A stretch of 64,000 bases of DNA, taken from Agromyces protaetiae. Its GTDB lineage: Bacteria > Actinomycetota > Actinomycetes > Actinomycetales > Microbacteriaceae. The stretch is taken from contig NZ_CP133018.1 in the NCBI RefSeq assembly GCF_030866785.1, positions 3,286,001 to 3,350,000 on the forward strand. The letters are read 5' to 3'. The position numbers and the translations under genes were made by a program. The notes under the pieces are model-generated. The model had not been told where the DNA came from and ran no database searches. It saw nothing but the letters and a program-made list of their open reading frames with translations. Of this stretch, positions 51,483 through 60,517 are shown piece by piece (position 1 is the stretch's first letter; every line of letters starts with the position of its first letter).

Positions 51483-52438
51483 CCCTTGAAGGCGCCCGAC
51501 ATGAAGCCGCGCACGTAGTGACGTTGCAGAATGAGGAAGAGCAGGATGCACGGCAGCGCGAGCACGACCACGCCCGCCTCGGTCGCGCCGTAGTCGACGA
51601 CGCCCTGCACCTGACCGCGCAGGTTCGAGATCGCGAGCGGCAGGGTCATCCGGTTGGTGTCGTTGATGAGGATCAGCGGCGCCATGAAGTCGTTCCACGC
51701 GGCGAGGAAGGCGAACAGCCCGACCGTGATGAGGCCCGGCTTCACCGCGGGCACGAGGACGCGCCAGAGCACCGTCCAGGCTGAGCAGCCGTCGACCATG
51801 GCCGCCTCGTCCATCTCGCGCGGGATCGATTCGAACGAGATCCGCATCATGAACATCGAGAACGGCAGCTGGAACATGGTGAGCACGAGCGCGACGCCGA
51901 CGAGCGAGTTCGACAGGCCGACCGTGTTCAGCAGCACGTAGAGCGGGATCAGCAGCGTCGCGTACGGCACCATCAGGATCGCGAGCGTCGACAGGAACAG
52001 CAGATCCTTGCCGGGGAACCGGAACCGCGCGAACGCGTACCCGCCGAGCAGCGAGATGGTGAGCGTGAGCGCGACCGTGAGCAGCGACACGAACAGCGAG
52101 TTGAACAGGTAGACCCAGACGCCCGCCTGGTAGTTCGCGAGCGTGGCGTAGTTGCCGAAGCCCCACCCGTCGGTCTGGTTGGTGCCCGCGAGCGGGGACA
52201 CCGACGAGATCGCGGTCCAGATCAGCGGATAGAGGAAGATCAGCGCGAGGCCCGCGGTCAGCACCCAGTACGGCGTGCGCAGCGCGATGCCGGCGAAGGT
52301 CGTCGGGCGGCCCCCGCCGCCGGCGCCGCGCCCGCGCGCGCCCCGGTAGTGCGGCGCGACGACCGCGACGGTCGAATCGGTGGGCGGGGCGCCGCGGCGG
52401 CTCGCGGTGCCGGCGATGGAGCTGGTGTCGGTGCTCAT
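51479..52438 (-). CDS. ABC sugar importer permease (MalG type)
   Basis: A 319-residue membrane protein. The N-terminal 50 residues are unstructured (Ala/Gly/Arg-rich) before the first helix VLTAGLALIFLYPLIWTAIS. The EAA loop is EMDEAAMVDGCSAWTVLWRV. It overlaps the partner permease (TGATG) and the GH127 gene (ATGA). No ATPase is encoded in this operon, so a shared MsiK-like ATPase elsewhere is probably used. Confidence 0.94.
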   Translation of the reverse strand: MSTDTSSIAGTASRRGAPPTDSTVAVVAPHYRGARGRGAGGGGRPTTFAGIALRTPYWVLTAGLALIFLYPLIWTAISSVSPLAGTNQTDGWGFGNYATLANYQAGVWVYLFNSLFVSLLTVALTLTISLLGGYAFARFRFPGKDLLFLSTLAILMVPYATLLIPLYVLLNTVGLSNSLVGVALVLTMFQLPFSMFMMRISFESIPREMDEAAMVDGCSAWTVLWRVLVPAVKPGLITVGLFAFLAAWNDFMAPLILINDTNRMTLPLAISNLRGQVQGVVDYGATEAGVVVLALPCILLFLILQRHYVRGFMSGAFKG

Positions 52439-53379
52439 CAGTCTTCCGCCTTCTTGCCGAACGCGCGGATCTGCGCGATGTTGATGACGACCAGCGCGAG
52501 CAGCACGATGACCGACAGCGCACCCGCGACGCCGAGGTCGTTCTGGCCCTGGAACGCCACGTTGTAGATGAGCTGCACGATCGTGATGGTCGAGTTGTCG
52601 GGCCCGCCCTTGGTGAGGATGTAGAACTGCTCGAACGCGAGCAGCGACCCGGTCACGCACAGCACCGTCGTGAGCGCGAGCGTCGGTCGCAGCAGCGGGA
52701 TCGTCACACTGCGGAACGTCTGCCAGCGGGATGCCCCGTCGATGCGCGCGGCCTCGTAGACGTCGTCGGGAATGCCCTGCAGGCCGACCAGCATGAGCAG
52801 CATGTAGAAGCCCGCGTACCGCCAGACGATGAGGAAGATCGTCGACCACAGTGCGCCGTCGGGCGTGCCGAGGAACGTGAAGCCCCACGACGACATGAGG
52901 TCGGCGAACGGTCCCGCGATCGGCGAGTAGAGCACGTAGAAGAGCAGCGATGCGCTCGCGAGCCCGAGCGCGCTCGGCACGAGGAAGGCCGTCCGCAGGA
53001 AGCCCTTCCAGCGCGTCGACTCCTGCACGAGCATCGCGAGCCCGAGGCTGAGCGCGAGCAGGATGAGCGTGGTCAGCACGGTGTACTTCAGCGTGAAGAC
53101 GACCGAGTCCCAGAAGAAGCGGTTGTCCACCGCCGCCGCGTAGTTCTCGGGGAAGTTGAGGCCCTGGTTGCCCGAGAGCAGCGGCCAGTCGCTGGCCGAC
53201 ATCTGCAGCACGAGCAGCAGCGGGAGCACGAAGAGCAGCAGGACGAAGAGCGCGGTCGGCGTGGCGAAGAGCCAGCCGGTGAGTGCGTGCCGGCGGCCGC
53301 GGCGGCGCCGCGAACGTGGCGTGCGGGCGGCGCCCGCCGATGAGGCGGCGGATGCCTCGGGCTCGAGAGTGGCGGTCAT
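52438..53379 (-). CDS. ABC sugar importer permease (MalF type)
   Basis: A 313-residue membrane protein with a basic N-terminus (RTPRSRRRRGRRHALTGW) and six helices, first TALFVLLLFVLPLLLVLQMS. The EAA loop is DVYEAARIDGASRWQTFRSV. It begins 77 bp after the binding-protein stop; that gap contains CCGAAAGGC on the minus strand, half of the LacI operator found at 54840. Forms the channel with the gene at 51479. Confidence 0.94.
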   Translation of the reverse strand: MTATLEPEASAASSAGAARTPRSRRRRGRRHALTGWLFATPTALFVLLLFVLPLLLVLQMSASDWPLLSGNQGLNFPENYAAAVDNRFFWDSVVFTLKYTVLTTLILLALSLGLAMLVQESTRWKGFLRTAFLVPSALGLASASLLFYVLYSPIAGPFADLMSSWGFTFLGTPDGALWSTIFLIVWRYAGFYMLLMLVGLQGIPDDVYEAARIDGASRWQTFRSVTIPLLRPTLALTTVLCVTGSLLAFEQFYILTKGGPDNSTITIVQLIYNVAFQGQNDLGVAGALSVIVLLALVVINIAQIRAFGKKAED

Positions 53380-53456
53380 GAGTGAAGCCTTTCGGTGACG
53401 AGCCCGGCCGGCGCGGTCTCGCGGTTCGCGATCGCGCGCCGACCGGGGAGTGCCCG

Positions 53457-54749
53457 TTACTGCGAGAGCACCGCCGTGATCTCGTCGTTGTCGGCGTCGA
53501 CGGTGTCGCCGTCGCCCAGCACGGCATTGCGCACGAGCGTCAGCCAGGGGCTGTTCGTCGCGTTGAACGCCTGCTGGAAGTTGAGCGCGACCGGGGTGTC
53601 GCCCTCGCCCGCCACCTCGTTGATCGTGATCAGGCGCTCGTCCTGCTCCGAGTACTCGTTGACCGCGAGGTCGGCGCGCGACACGACGTCGTTGTTCTTG
53701 GCGAGCACCTGCACCTGCGCCTCCTCCGACATCATCCAGTTCAGGAAGTTCCACGCCTGCGCGGCCTTCTTCGAGTCCTTCGAGATGCCGATCCCGTCAC
53801 CGCCGACGAACGTCGATGCGCCGCCGGTCGGCCCGGGGATGCCCGAGACGCCCACGTCGAACGGCGTCGAGGAGAGCAGCGTGGCCGGGTAGAACATGAG
53901 GCCGACCTTGCCCTCGGTGAAGCCGGCCGTCCAGGTCGGGCCCGCCTCGTCCTTCGACGACGGCAGCACGGCGCCCGAGTCCCACAGGTCCTTCCAGGTC
54001 GAGTAGACCTCTTTGGCGGTGTCGCTCGCGAGCAGCGACTCGGTGCCGTCCTCGGACAGCACCTCGTCACCCTCGGCCCAGACCGTCGGGAACCAGGTGA
54101 ACACGAGGCATCCGCCGCAGTTCAGGCCCGTGGCCGTGCCGTAGGTGTCGGGCTTGTTCAGGGCTTGGATGGCTTTGGCCCACTCGGCGTACTCCTCGAG
54201 GTTCGCGGGACCGGTCTCGGCGTCGAGGCCGGCTTCGGTCGCAAGGTCCTTGTTCCAGAACAGCATCGAGAGGTCGAGCACGAAGGGCAGCACGTGCTCC
54301 TTGCCGTCGACCGTGCCCGCCGAGAGGTGGCCCTGGTTGATCTCGTCCTTGAAGTCGAGCCCGTCGATGCTCTCCGTGATGTCCTGGAAGAGGCCCTGCT
54401 CGACCCAGTTCGGCACGTAGACGATGTCGGCGGCGAACAGGTCGGGGAGCCCGCCCGAGCCCGCGGCGGCGCCGACCTTCGCCACGTAGTCGTCGTTCGG
54501 GACGACCGTGAGCTCGACCTGGTTCTCGTGCGAGGCGTTGTACGCATCGACGAGCAGGTTCGCCTGCTTCTCGAGCGGGGCGCGGGTCCAGAGCGTGAGC
54601 GTCGAGCCGTCGTCGACGCCCTCGGCGCCGGCGTCGGACAGGGTGCTGGCGGGTTCGGCTTCGCTCGAGCACGCGGCGAGTCCGACGGTGAGGGCGCCGG
54701 CGGCGAGCAGGGCCGCGGCCCGCGTCATCCGGCGATTCATGCGTGTCAT
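53457..54749 (-). CDS. ABC sugar-binding lipoprotein
   Basis: A 430-residue solute-binding protein (family 1). The lipoprotein signal is MTRAAALLAAGALTVGLAAC. AGGAG lies 7 nt before ATG 54749. The mature part has TLTLWTRAPLEKQANLLVDA, FTEGKVGLMFYPATLLSS and WNFLNWMMSEEAQVQVL, typical of oligosaccharide binders. First gene of the GH127 operon, so it probably captures an L-arabinofuranose-containing oligosaccharide. Confidence 0.95.
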   Translation of the reverse strand: MTRMNRRMTRAAALLAAGALTVGLAACSSEAEPASTLSDAGAEGVDDGSTLTLWTRAPLEKQANLLVDAYNASHENQVELTVVPNDDYVAKVGAAAGSGGLPDLFAADIVYVPNWVEQGLFQDITESIDGLDFKDEINQGHLSAGTVDGKEHVLPFVLDLSMLFWNKDLATEAGLDAETGPANLEEYAEWAKAIQALNKPDTYGTATGLNCGGCLVFTWFPTVWAEGDEVLSEDGTESLLASDTAKEVYSTWKDLWDSGAVLPSSKDEAGPTWTAGFTEGKVGLMFYPATLLSSTPFDVGVSGIPGPTGGASTFVGGDGIGISKDSKKAAQAWNFLNWMMSEEAQVQVLAKNNDVVSRADLAVNEYSEQDERLITINEVAGEGDTPVALNFQQAFNATNSPWLTLVRNAVLGDGDTVDADNDEITAVLSQ

Positions 54750-54839
54750 CTGTGATCTCCTAGCTCGTCCTTGAGCGGGCTCTGGGGGAGCCCTGAATGC
54801 GAGTGCGGGTGCACGGCGATTCGGGTCATCACGAAATTA

Positions 54840-54855
54840 CCGAAAGGCCTTTCGG
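54840..54855. promoter_or_regulatory. Perfect 16-bp LacI-type operator
   Basis: CCGAAAGGCCTTTCGG is a perfect dyad with a central GGCC, between the divergent binding-protein and lacI genes. LacI-family dimers bind such sites with a central CG or GC step. A half site occurs at about 53386-53396. TAATTT adjacent on the minus strand could be the -10. Confidence 0.8.
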
Positions 54856-54930
54856 CACGCTACAGTGCACGTCATGCCGACGTCAAGAGTGGCTTCCGGT
54901 AACGTTTCAGTTCGGAAGGACGGATCCCGG

Positions 54931-55959
54931 ATGGCACGCAGCGAACTGCACGGCGGGCGGGCGACGACGCTCGGCGACGTCGCGCGCCTCGCGGGCGTCT
55001 CGATCGCGACGGCGTCGAAGGCGATCAACGGCCGCGATCAGGTCGCCCCAGCCACACGCCAGCGGGTGATGGCCGCCGCCGAGGAGCTCTCGTTCACGCC
55101 GAACCAGCTCGCCCGGAGCCTCATCGCCGGCCGCACCGGCACCGTCGGCCTCCTCACGAGCGACCTCGAGGGCCGCTTCGTGATCCCGATCCTCATGGGC
55201 GCCGAGGATGCCTTCGGCGCGGGTCAGGTGAACGTGTTCCTGTGCGACGCACGAGGCGACGCGATCCGTGAGCAGCACCACCTGAAGGCACTTCTGCACC
55301 GTCGGGTCGACGGCATCATCGTCGTGGGCCGGCAGACGGATCCACGCCCGAGCCTCGGTCAGGACCTTCCCGTGCCCGTCGTCTATGCCTACGCACCCTC
55401 CGATGACCCCGCAGATGTCTCGGTCACGCCCGACAACGTCAACGGCGGCCGCATCGCGGTCGAGCACCTGCTCGCGACGGGGCGCCGCCGCATCGCCCAC
55501 ATCAGCGGCGACCCGGCGTACGCGGCCGCGCAAGACCGTGCCGTCGGGGTGCACGAGGCCCTCGCCGAGGCCGGGCTCGAGCTCGTCGGCGACGTCATGT
55601 ACTCGACCTGGAGCGAGCACTGGGGGCGCGCAGCGGCCGCGATGGTGCTCGCCCAGCATCCCGACGTCGACGGCATCGTGTGCGGGTCGGACCAGATCGC
55701 GCGTGGCGTGCTCGACACCCTCCGTGACCTCGGCAAGCGGGTGCCCGAGGAGGTGTCGGTCATCGGGTACGACAACTGGGAGGTGCTCGCACTCAACTCG
55801 CGCCCCGAGCTCACCAGCATCGACGCGAACCTGCAGCAGCTCGGCCGAACCGCGGCGCGGCACATCTTCGACGCGATCGACGGCGACGAGGCCGCGCCCG
55901 GCGTCCGGCACCTGCCCGTGCGGCTCGTGATCCGCGGGTCGACGATCGAGCGACGCTGA
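54931..55959 (+). CDS. LacI-family transcriptional repressor
   Basis: A 342-residue repressor. The DNA-binding headpiece is TTLGDVARLAGVSIATASKA then INGRDQVAPATRQRVMAAAE, followed by the hinge helix NQLARSLIAGRTGTVG. The periplasmic-binding-like core holds VDGIIVVGRQ, GRRRIAHISGDPAYAAAQDR and VIGYDNWEVLALNSRPELTS. ATG 54931 has GGAAGGA about 10 nt upstream; the frame is open to 54865. It is divergent from the GH127/ABC operon and should repress it until an arabinose-related sugar binds. Confidence 0.94.
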   Translation: MARSELHGGRATTLGDVARLAGVSIATASKAINGRDQVAPATRQRVMAAAEELSFTPNQLARSLIAGRTGTVGLLTSDLEGRFVIPILMGAEDAFGAGQVNVFLCDARGDAIREQHHLKALLHRRVDGIIVVGRQTDPRPSLGQDLPVPVVYAYAPSDDPADVSVTPDNVNGGRIAVEHLLATGRRRIAHISGDPAYAAAQDRAVGVHEALAEAGLELVGDVMYSTWSEHWGRAAAAMVLAQHPDVDGIVCGSDQIARGVLDTLRDLGKRVPEEVSVIGYDNWEVLALNSRPELTSIDANLQQLGRTAARHIFDAIDGDEAAPGVRHLPVRLVIRGSTIERR

Positions 55960-56101
55960 CTCGCGGTCGCGGTCGCCGTCGGGGCATCGCTGCAGACCGG
56001 TGCGCGGTCTGCCGGCGCAGCCCCGCAGCATCGGCACACCGAATGACGAACCGCGCCGCAAGCCCCATTCGCGAATCGCGCCCCGGTCATAACTTGGGAG
56101 G

Positions 56102-58012
56102 ATGAGCGAACCGCAGTCTCCGCCGACGCCCGGTCAGCAGATCCCGCGGCGGCTGCCGCCGGTGCAGCGCTGGGTGTTCTGGCCCGCCGCCGCGATCGTC
56201 ATCGTGTTCGTGGCGTTCACCCTCGTCGCGCCGAGCGCGGCCGAGGCGTTCTTCGACGCGATCCAGGCCGGCATCGTCAACGCGTTCAACTGGTACTACG
56301 TGGCGATCGCGGCGTTCTTCGTCGCGTTCGCCCTCTTCGTCGGGTTCAGCCGGTTCGGCGACATCAAGCTCGGCAAGGACGACGACGAGCCCGAGTTCAG
56401 CCGCATGTCCTGGTTCTCGTTGCTGTTCGCGGCCGGCATGGGCATCGGGCTCGTGTTCTACGGCGTCAGTGAGCCGCTCAGTCACTTCGCCGATCCGCGG
56501 CCCGGCGTGAGTGGAACCCCCGAACAGCTCGCGCAGCTCGCCCTCAGTCAGACCTACCTGCACTGGGGCGTGCATGCCTGGTCGATGTACGTGGTGATCG
56601 GACTCGCGCTCGCCTATGCGATCCACCGGCGCCGGCGCCCCATCTCGATCCGGTGGGCGCTCGAGCCGCTGCTCGGCAAGCGGGTCGAGGGCGGGTGGGG
56701 TCACGCGATCGACATCGCCGCCCTCGTCGGCACCCTGTTCGGCGTCGCGACCTCGCTCGGCCTCGGCGTGCTGCAGATCAGTGCCGGGTTCGAGGCCGCC
56801 GGATTCGTCGAGCCGAACGAGCTCGTGCAGATCGCGATCATCCTGGTGATCTCGGTCGCGGTGCTCGGCTCCGTGCTCTCGGGGGTCACGAGGGGCATGA
56901 AATGGCTCTCGGTCGCGAACCTGATCCTCGCGGGCCTGCTCGTGGTCTACATCCTGGTCGTCGGGCAGACCGAGTTCCTGCTGCGCGACTTCGTGCAGTC
57001 CATCGGCAACTACATCCAAGGCTTCGTCGGCCTGTCGTTCAACGTCAGCGCCTTCCAGGGCGCGGCCGGCGAGGCCTGGCAGGCGAGCTGGACCTCGTTC
57101 TACTGGGGCTGGTGGATCTCGTGGGCGCCGTTCGTCGGCATCTTCATCGCCCGGGTCTCCAAAGGGCGCACCGTGCGCGAGTTCGTCGCCGGCGTCATCC
57201 TCGTGCCGACCCTCATCGGCATCCTCTGGTTCAGCGTGCTCGGCGGATCGGCGCTCGCGCTCGAGCTCGCCGAGCCCGGAACCCTCACCGGGCCGGACGG
57301 CAGCGTGAACGTCGAGGGTGCGCTGTTCGAGCTGCTGCGGCACTTCCCCGGGACGCCGGTCCTCACCATCGGCGTCATCATCCTGATCGCCGTGTTCTTC
57401 GTCACGTCGGCCGACTCGGGCGCCCTCGTCATGGGCATGATCGCAACGGGCGGGCGCCTCAACCCCGCCCGATGGGTGCGGGCGTTCTTCGTCGGCATCA
57501 CCGCGCTGCTCGCGATCGCGCTGCTGCTCGTCGGCGGCCTGAACGCGCTGCAGACGGCGGCCATCATCATCGCGCTCCCCTTCAGTGTCGTCATGGTGCT
57601 CATCTGCTGGTCGACCTGGGTCGCGTTCGCGCGCGAGCGGCGCGCGTACGCCAGAGCAGAGCGTGCCAGGTTCCTCGATCACATCGGCGAGTACTACGGG
57701 CTCGAGGTCGAGGAGCCGTCCGAGCGCGGCGTCTTCGGTCGCGGGCCGCGATGGATGCGCGGACTGCAACGCCGCTTCGGCCCGCGCGGCGCCGCCGGAG
57801 GAGGCGGCGCGGGCGGCGCCGGCGGCGCATTGCCGACGATCGACCTACCGCGAGCGGCGAGCCCCGGAGCGCTCACGGCCGAGTCGACCGGCGACCCCGA
57901 GGTGTCGGGCGCCGACGTCGACGAACTGGTCGACCACGACGAGCTCTCCGACATCGACGATCCCGACATCCCCGAGCACGGCGAGGACGCACCGCGAACC
58001 GCCCCGCGCTGA
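56102..58012 (+). CDS. BCCT-family betaine/choline/carnitine transporter
   Basis: A 636-residue protein with 12 helices. The ion and substrate motifs are LFAAGMGIGLVFYGVSEPLS, ISAGFEAAG and FYWGWWISWAPFVGIFIARV then SKGRTVREFVAGVILVPT, the aromatic box of BCCT carriers. GMGIG at the first motif (Gly, not Asp) suggests sodium rather than proton coupling. The C-terminal about 110 residues are an acidic, low-complexity cytosolic tail (GGGGAGGAGG, DELVDHDELSDIDDPDIPEH). It takes up compatible solutes under osmotic stress. Apparently monocistronic. Confidence 0.95.
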   Translation: MSEPQSPPTPGQQIPRRLPPVQRWVFWPAAAIVIVFVAFTLVAPSAAEAFFDAIQAGIVNAFNWYYVAIAAFFVAFALFVGFSRFGDIKLGKDDDEPEFSRMSWFSLLFAAGMGIGLVFYGVSEPLSHFADPRPGVSGTPEQLAQLALSQTYLHWGVHAWSMYVVIGLALAYAIHRRRRPISIRWALEPLLGKRVEGGWGHAIDIAALVGTLFGVATSLGLGVLQISAGFEAAGFVEPNELVQIAIILVISVAVLGSVLSGVTRGMKWLSVANLILAGLLVVYILVVGQTEFLLRDFVQSIGNYIQGFVGLSFNVSAFQGAAGEAWQASWTSFYWGWWISWAPFVGIFIARVSKGRTVREFVAGVILVPTLIGILWFSVLGGSALALELAEPGTLTGPDGSVNVEGALFELLRHFPGTPVLTIGVIILIAVFFVTSADSGALVMGMIATGGRLNPARWVRAFFVGITALLAIALLLVGGLNALQTAAIIIALPFSVVMVLICWSTWVAFARERRAYARAERARFLDHIGEYYGLEVEEPSERGVFGRGPRWMRGLQRRFGPRGAAGGGGAGGAGGALPTIDLPRAASPGALTAESTGDPEVSGADVDELVDHDELSDIDDPDIPEHGEDAPRTAPR

Positions 58013-58150
58013 CCGCGCCGCTCCGCACGCGTCGCGCACGTCAGGCGCGCCGCCAGCACCGCGCTGCGGGTTCCCGCACGCCCGCCGTCGAGACCGTGAC
58101 GGCTCGGCACCATTGCCCGTAGGCTCGAACAGACCGGTGAGGGGGTGACG

Positions 58151-58558
58151 ATGAGCGGCGAACCTCCCAGCGGCGAGCCGCCCGTCTGGGGCGGCGGGGC
58201 GGTCGACGGCCCAGGCTGGTCGGCGCTCATGGCCTGGACCGGCCTCGTGCTCGGCACGGCGGCTCTGCTGTTCGCGTTCGCGGCCCCGCTCGGTTCCCAG
58301 CCGAGCGGCATCGTGTGGGTCGCGCTGTTCGGGGCGATCGCGGTCTGGTTCGGCTTCGCGGGGAACCGGCAGCTCCGGGACGCCGACGGCGGCCGCCGGG
58401 TCAGCTCCATCGCGGGGCTCATCGGTGCCGCACTCGGCGTGCTCACCATCGCCGTCATGGCCTACGCCTGGCTCGCCCTGATGCTCGGCGGCTGGCCCGT
58501 GCCACCCGCCTGGGAGCTCCCGGTCGAGACGCCGGTCATCCCCGGCAGCGAGGTCTGA
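58151..58558 (+). CDS. Small hypothetical membrane protein
   Basis: A 135-residue protein starting MSGEPPSGEPPVWGGG, with GAGGGGG upstream. There are three hydrophobic segments: LMAWTGLVLGTAALLFAFAA, IVWVALFGAIAVWFGFAGN and ISSIAGLIGAALGVLTIAVM-like. The pattern resembles DUF4190-type small membrane proteins. No function can be given. It is convergent with the ABC-F gene (11 bp between stops). Confidence 0.75.
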   Translation: MSGEPPSGEPPVWGGGAVDGPGWSALMAWTGLVLGTAALLFAFAAPLGSQPSGIVWVALFGAIAVWFGFAGNRQLRDADGGRRVSSIAGLIGAALGVLTIAVMAYAWLALMLGGWPVPPAWELPVETPVIPGSEV

Positions 58559-58569
58559 CCCGAGCGGGG

Positions 58570-60231
58570 TCAGCCGAGCGCCAGCGCCTCGTCGACGGCG
58601 GTCGCGGCCAGGTGGAGGTGGGGCCAGTCGGCGACGTCTCGGAGGAGCTGACGGTCGTGGGTCGAGAGGACCACCGCCGCGGGGGTCGCTCCGAGTGCGG
58701 CGGTGAGTTCATCGACGAGCGCGATCGAGAGGTGGTTGGTCGGCTCGTCCAGAAGCAGCACGTGCGGGCGGCTCGCGAGCACGAGCGCCAGATCGAGGCG
58801 GCGCTGTTGACCCATGGACAGCTCACCGACCCGCTTGCTCGCCTCGCGTGGTCGCAAGAGGCCGAGCTGCGAGAGCCCGATCGCATCCGACTGCGGCACG
58901 ACACCCGCGGAGACGAGCTCGCCGACGTGGGTGGCGTAGAGCTCGCTCACCCGCCGATCGAGCGGGAGCGCGGTCTCCTGGCGGAGGAAGCCGAGGCGAG
59001 TGCCCTGCGACATCCGAATCGACCCGGTGTCCGGTTGCAGCTCGCCGCCGGCCACCCGCAACAGCGTCGATTTGCCTGCGCCGTTCGGCCCGGTCACGAC
59101 GAGCCGGCCACGGTGCGACAGCGCGAACGAGATCGGCTGAGCCAACCGACCGCCGACGGTGATGTCATCGACGCTGAGGAGGATGGAGCCGGTCCGGGTG
59201 GGAAGGCTCGGGAACCGGAAGTGCTGCGGCGGCTCCGGCACGCTGACCGCGTGCGATTCGAGGGCTTCCTGCCGCCGATGCACGTTCTGCACGAGCGCTC
59301 CCGCCCGGGTGGCTCGCCCGTGCTTGTTGGTCCCCTTCTCCGGCCGCCATCCCGAGACGAGCCGGTTCTGCGCGGCGCTGAGGCTGTCTTGCAGGCGGGC
59401 GTGCTCGGCCTGCTGGCGGTCGTACTCCTGCTCCCAGCGCTCGCGTTCGGCGAGCCGACCCTCGCGGTAGCCGGCATAGCCGTTGCCGTAGACGCGCGGG
59501 CGATCATCCGGCGTCGGGTCGAGGTCGACGATGGTCTCGGCGACGTCGGCGAGCAGGGCTCGATCATGACTCACGACGACGACGCCGCCGTTGCGTGCTC
59601 GGAGCTGCATGCTCAAGAACTCGAGCCCGCTGCGGTCCAGGTGGTTGGTGGGCTCATCGAGCAGCAGGAAATCGTCATCGGCGCCCAGGAGGCAGGCGAG
59701 CCGCACACGGTACCGCTGACCCACGGAGAGATCAGCGAGCAGACGGGTCTGGTCGGTCACCGCATCGAGTGCTTCGAGCGCGATCTGCACGCGCCGCTCG
59801 GCGTCCCACGCATGCAGCGCTTCAGCATCCTCCAATGCGGCCGCGTAGCGCTCCTCGGCGTCGACCTCGCCGTCGGCGAGCGCGCGCGCGGCGGCGTCGA
59901 GCGCCGCAAGCGCCGCGAGCGGCTCGGCGATCGCCTCGGCGACCGCCTGCCCCACGGTCCGACCATCGGCGGCGGCCATCTCTTGTTCGGCGACCCCGAT
60001 CGTGCCGATGCGTTGCACCGTGCCGCGGTCGGGCGTCAGCGTTCCCGCGAGCACCTGCAGGAGCGTCGACTTCCCGCGCCCGTTCTCGCCCACGATCGCG
60101 AGGCGTGACGAGGGGGTGATGACGAGGTCGACGTCGGTGAGCACGCGGACGGCTCCGCGGGTCAGGGAGACATTCGAGGCGACGAGCTGCGCGCGGTGGC
60201 GCGCCGGATGACGGGTGATCTGGGTGGGCAT
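58570..60231 (-). CDS. ABC-F family ATPase (ribosome protection / translation factor type)
   Basis: A 553-residue soluble protein with two ATPase domains and no membrane segment. Domain 1 has GENGRGKSTLL, signature LSVGQRYRVRLA and Walker B LLLDEPTNHLD. Domain 2 has GPNGAGKSTLL, LSMGQQRRLDLA and LLLDEPTNHLS. The interdomain linker is the charged helical arm (YREGRLAERERWEQEYDRQQ). ABC-F proteins bind the ribosomal E site, and many actinobacterial members of this type give macrolide/lincosamide/pleuromutilin protection. AAGGA lies 7 nt before ATG 60231. The about 155-nt leader with a candidate six-codon peptide suggests attenuation control. Resistance function is inference. Confidence 0.93.
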   Translation of the reverse strand: MPTQITRHPARHRAQLVASNVSLTRGAVRVLTDVDLVITPSSRLAIVGENGRGKSTLLQVLAGTLTPDRGTVQRIGTIGVAEQEMAAADGRTVGQAVAEAIAEPLAALAALDAAARALADGEVDAEERYAAALEDAEALHAWDAERRVQIALEALDAVTDQTRLLADLSVGQRYRVRLACLLGADDDFLLLDEPTNHLDRSGLEFLSMQLRARNGGVVVVSHDRALLADVAETIVDLDPTPDDRPRVYGNGYAGYREGRLAERERWEQEYDRQQAEHARLQDSLSAAQNRLVSGWRPEKGTNKHGRATRAGALVQNVHRRQEALESHAVSVPEPPQHFRFPSLPTRTGSILLSVDDITVGGRLAQPISFALSHRGRLVVTGPNGAGKSTLLRVAGGELQPDTGSIRMSQGTRLGFLRQETALPLDRRVSELYATHVGELVSAGVVPQSDAIGLSQLGLLRPREASKRVGELSMGQQRRLDLALVLASRPHVLLLDEPTNHLSIALVDELTAALGATPAAVVLSTHDRQLLRDVADWPHLHLAATAVDEALALG

Positions 60232-60290
60232 TCGATTCCTTCGAGAACGCGCACGACCGGCTGTGAAGCAGGCGATGCGCAGGTGACGGC

Positions 60291-60304
60291 GACCCCAGGG
60301 GGTC
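60291..60304. promoter_or_regulatory. Hairpin in the ABC-F leader
   Basis: GACCCC and GGGGTC (with AG between, read on the plus strand) form a 6-bp stem between the leader peptide and the ABC-F start. It could be part of an attenuator; it is short and has no T-tract. Confidence 0.35.
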
Positions 60305-60366
60305 AGAGACGAGCGGCCGCCGCGGGCTCGGAGGAACTCGACGAGCGCGGTGGGCCTACTCAGCCG

Positions 60367-60387
60367 TCACAGGAAGTACAAATGCAC
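60367..60387 (-). CDS. Candidate leaderless leader peptide VHLYFL for the ABC-F gene
   Basis: GTG 60387 opens a six-codon frame (V/M-H-L-Y-F-L) ending in TGA at 60367-60369, about 135 nt before the ABC-F start. The predicted transcription start of the promoter at 60394-60422 falls on or next to this GTG, so it would be read leaderless, a common mode in actinobacteria. The peptide is of the size and hydrophobic character of attenuator peptides of macrolide-inducible ABC-F genes (msr(D) has MYLIFM). Very short, so chance is possible. Confidence 0.4.
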   Translation of the reverse strand: MHLYFL

Positions 60388-60393
60388 CGTTGG

Positions 60394-60422
60394 AGGGTAC
60401 CGGCAACTCGACGAGCTCGCAA
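60394..60422 (-). promoter_or_regulatory. Promoter candidate for the ABC-F gene
   Basis: On the minus strand TTGCGA (60422-60417) and TACCCT (60399-60394) are separated by 17 bp, with a preceding G at the -10. The start point would be at about 60387-60388. The 12-bp word GCTCGTCGAGTT occurs in the spacer (60405-60416) and again in the leader (60335-60346). Confidence 0.5.
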
Positions 60423-60474
60423 CCTCGGGGCGATCACCTCGTCAGCCGTGCTCGAGCACCCTCGTCCACGATCC

Positions 60475-60500
60475 CCCGCGGCCGGGGCCGCGGCCGCGGG
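60475..60500 (-). terminator. GC hairpin downstream of exonuclease gene
   Basis: The 10-bp arms CCCGCGGCCG and CGGCCGCGGG enclose 6 nt. It lies 18 bp beyond the exonuclease stop (60518), separating it from the ABC-F promoter. Confidence 0.7.
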
Positions 60501-60517
60501 CCTGAGCCGCCGAGCGT

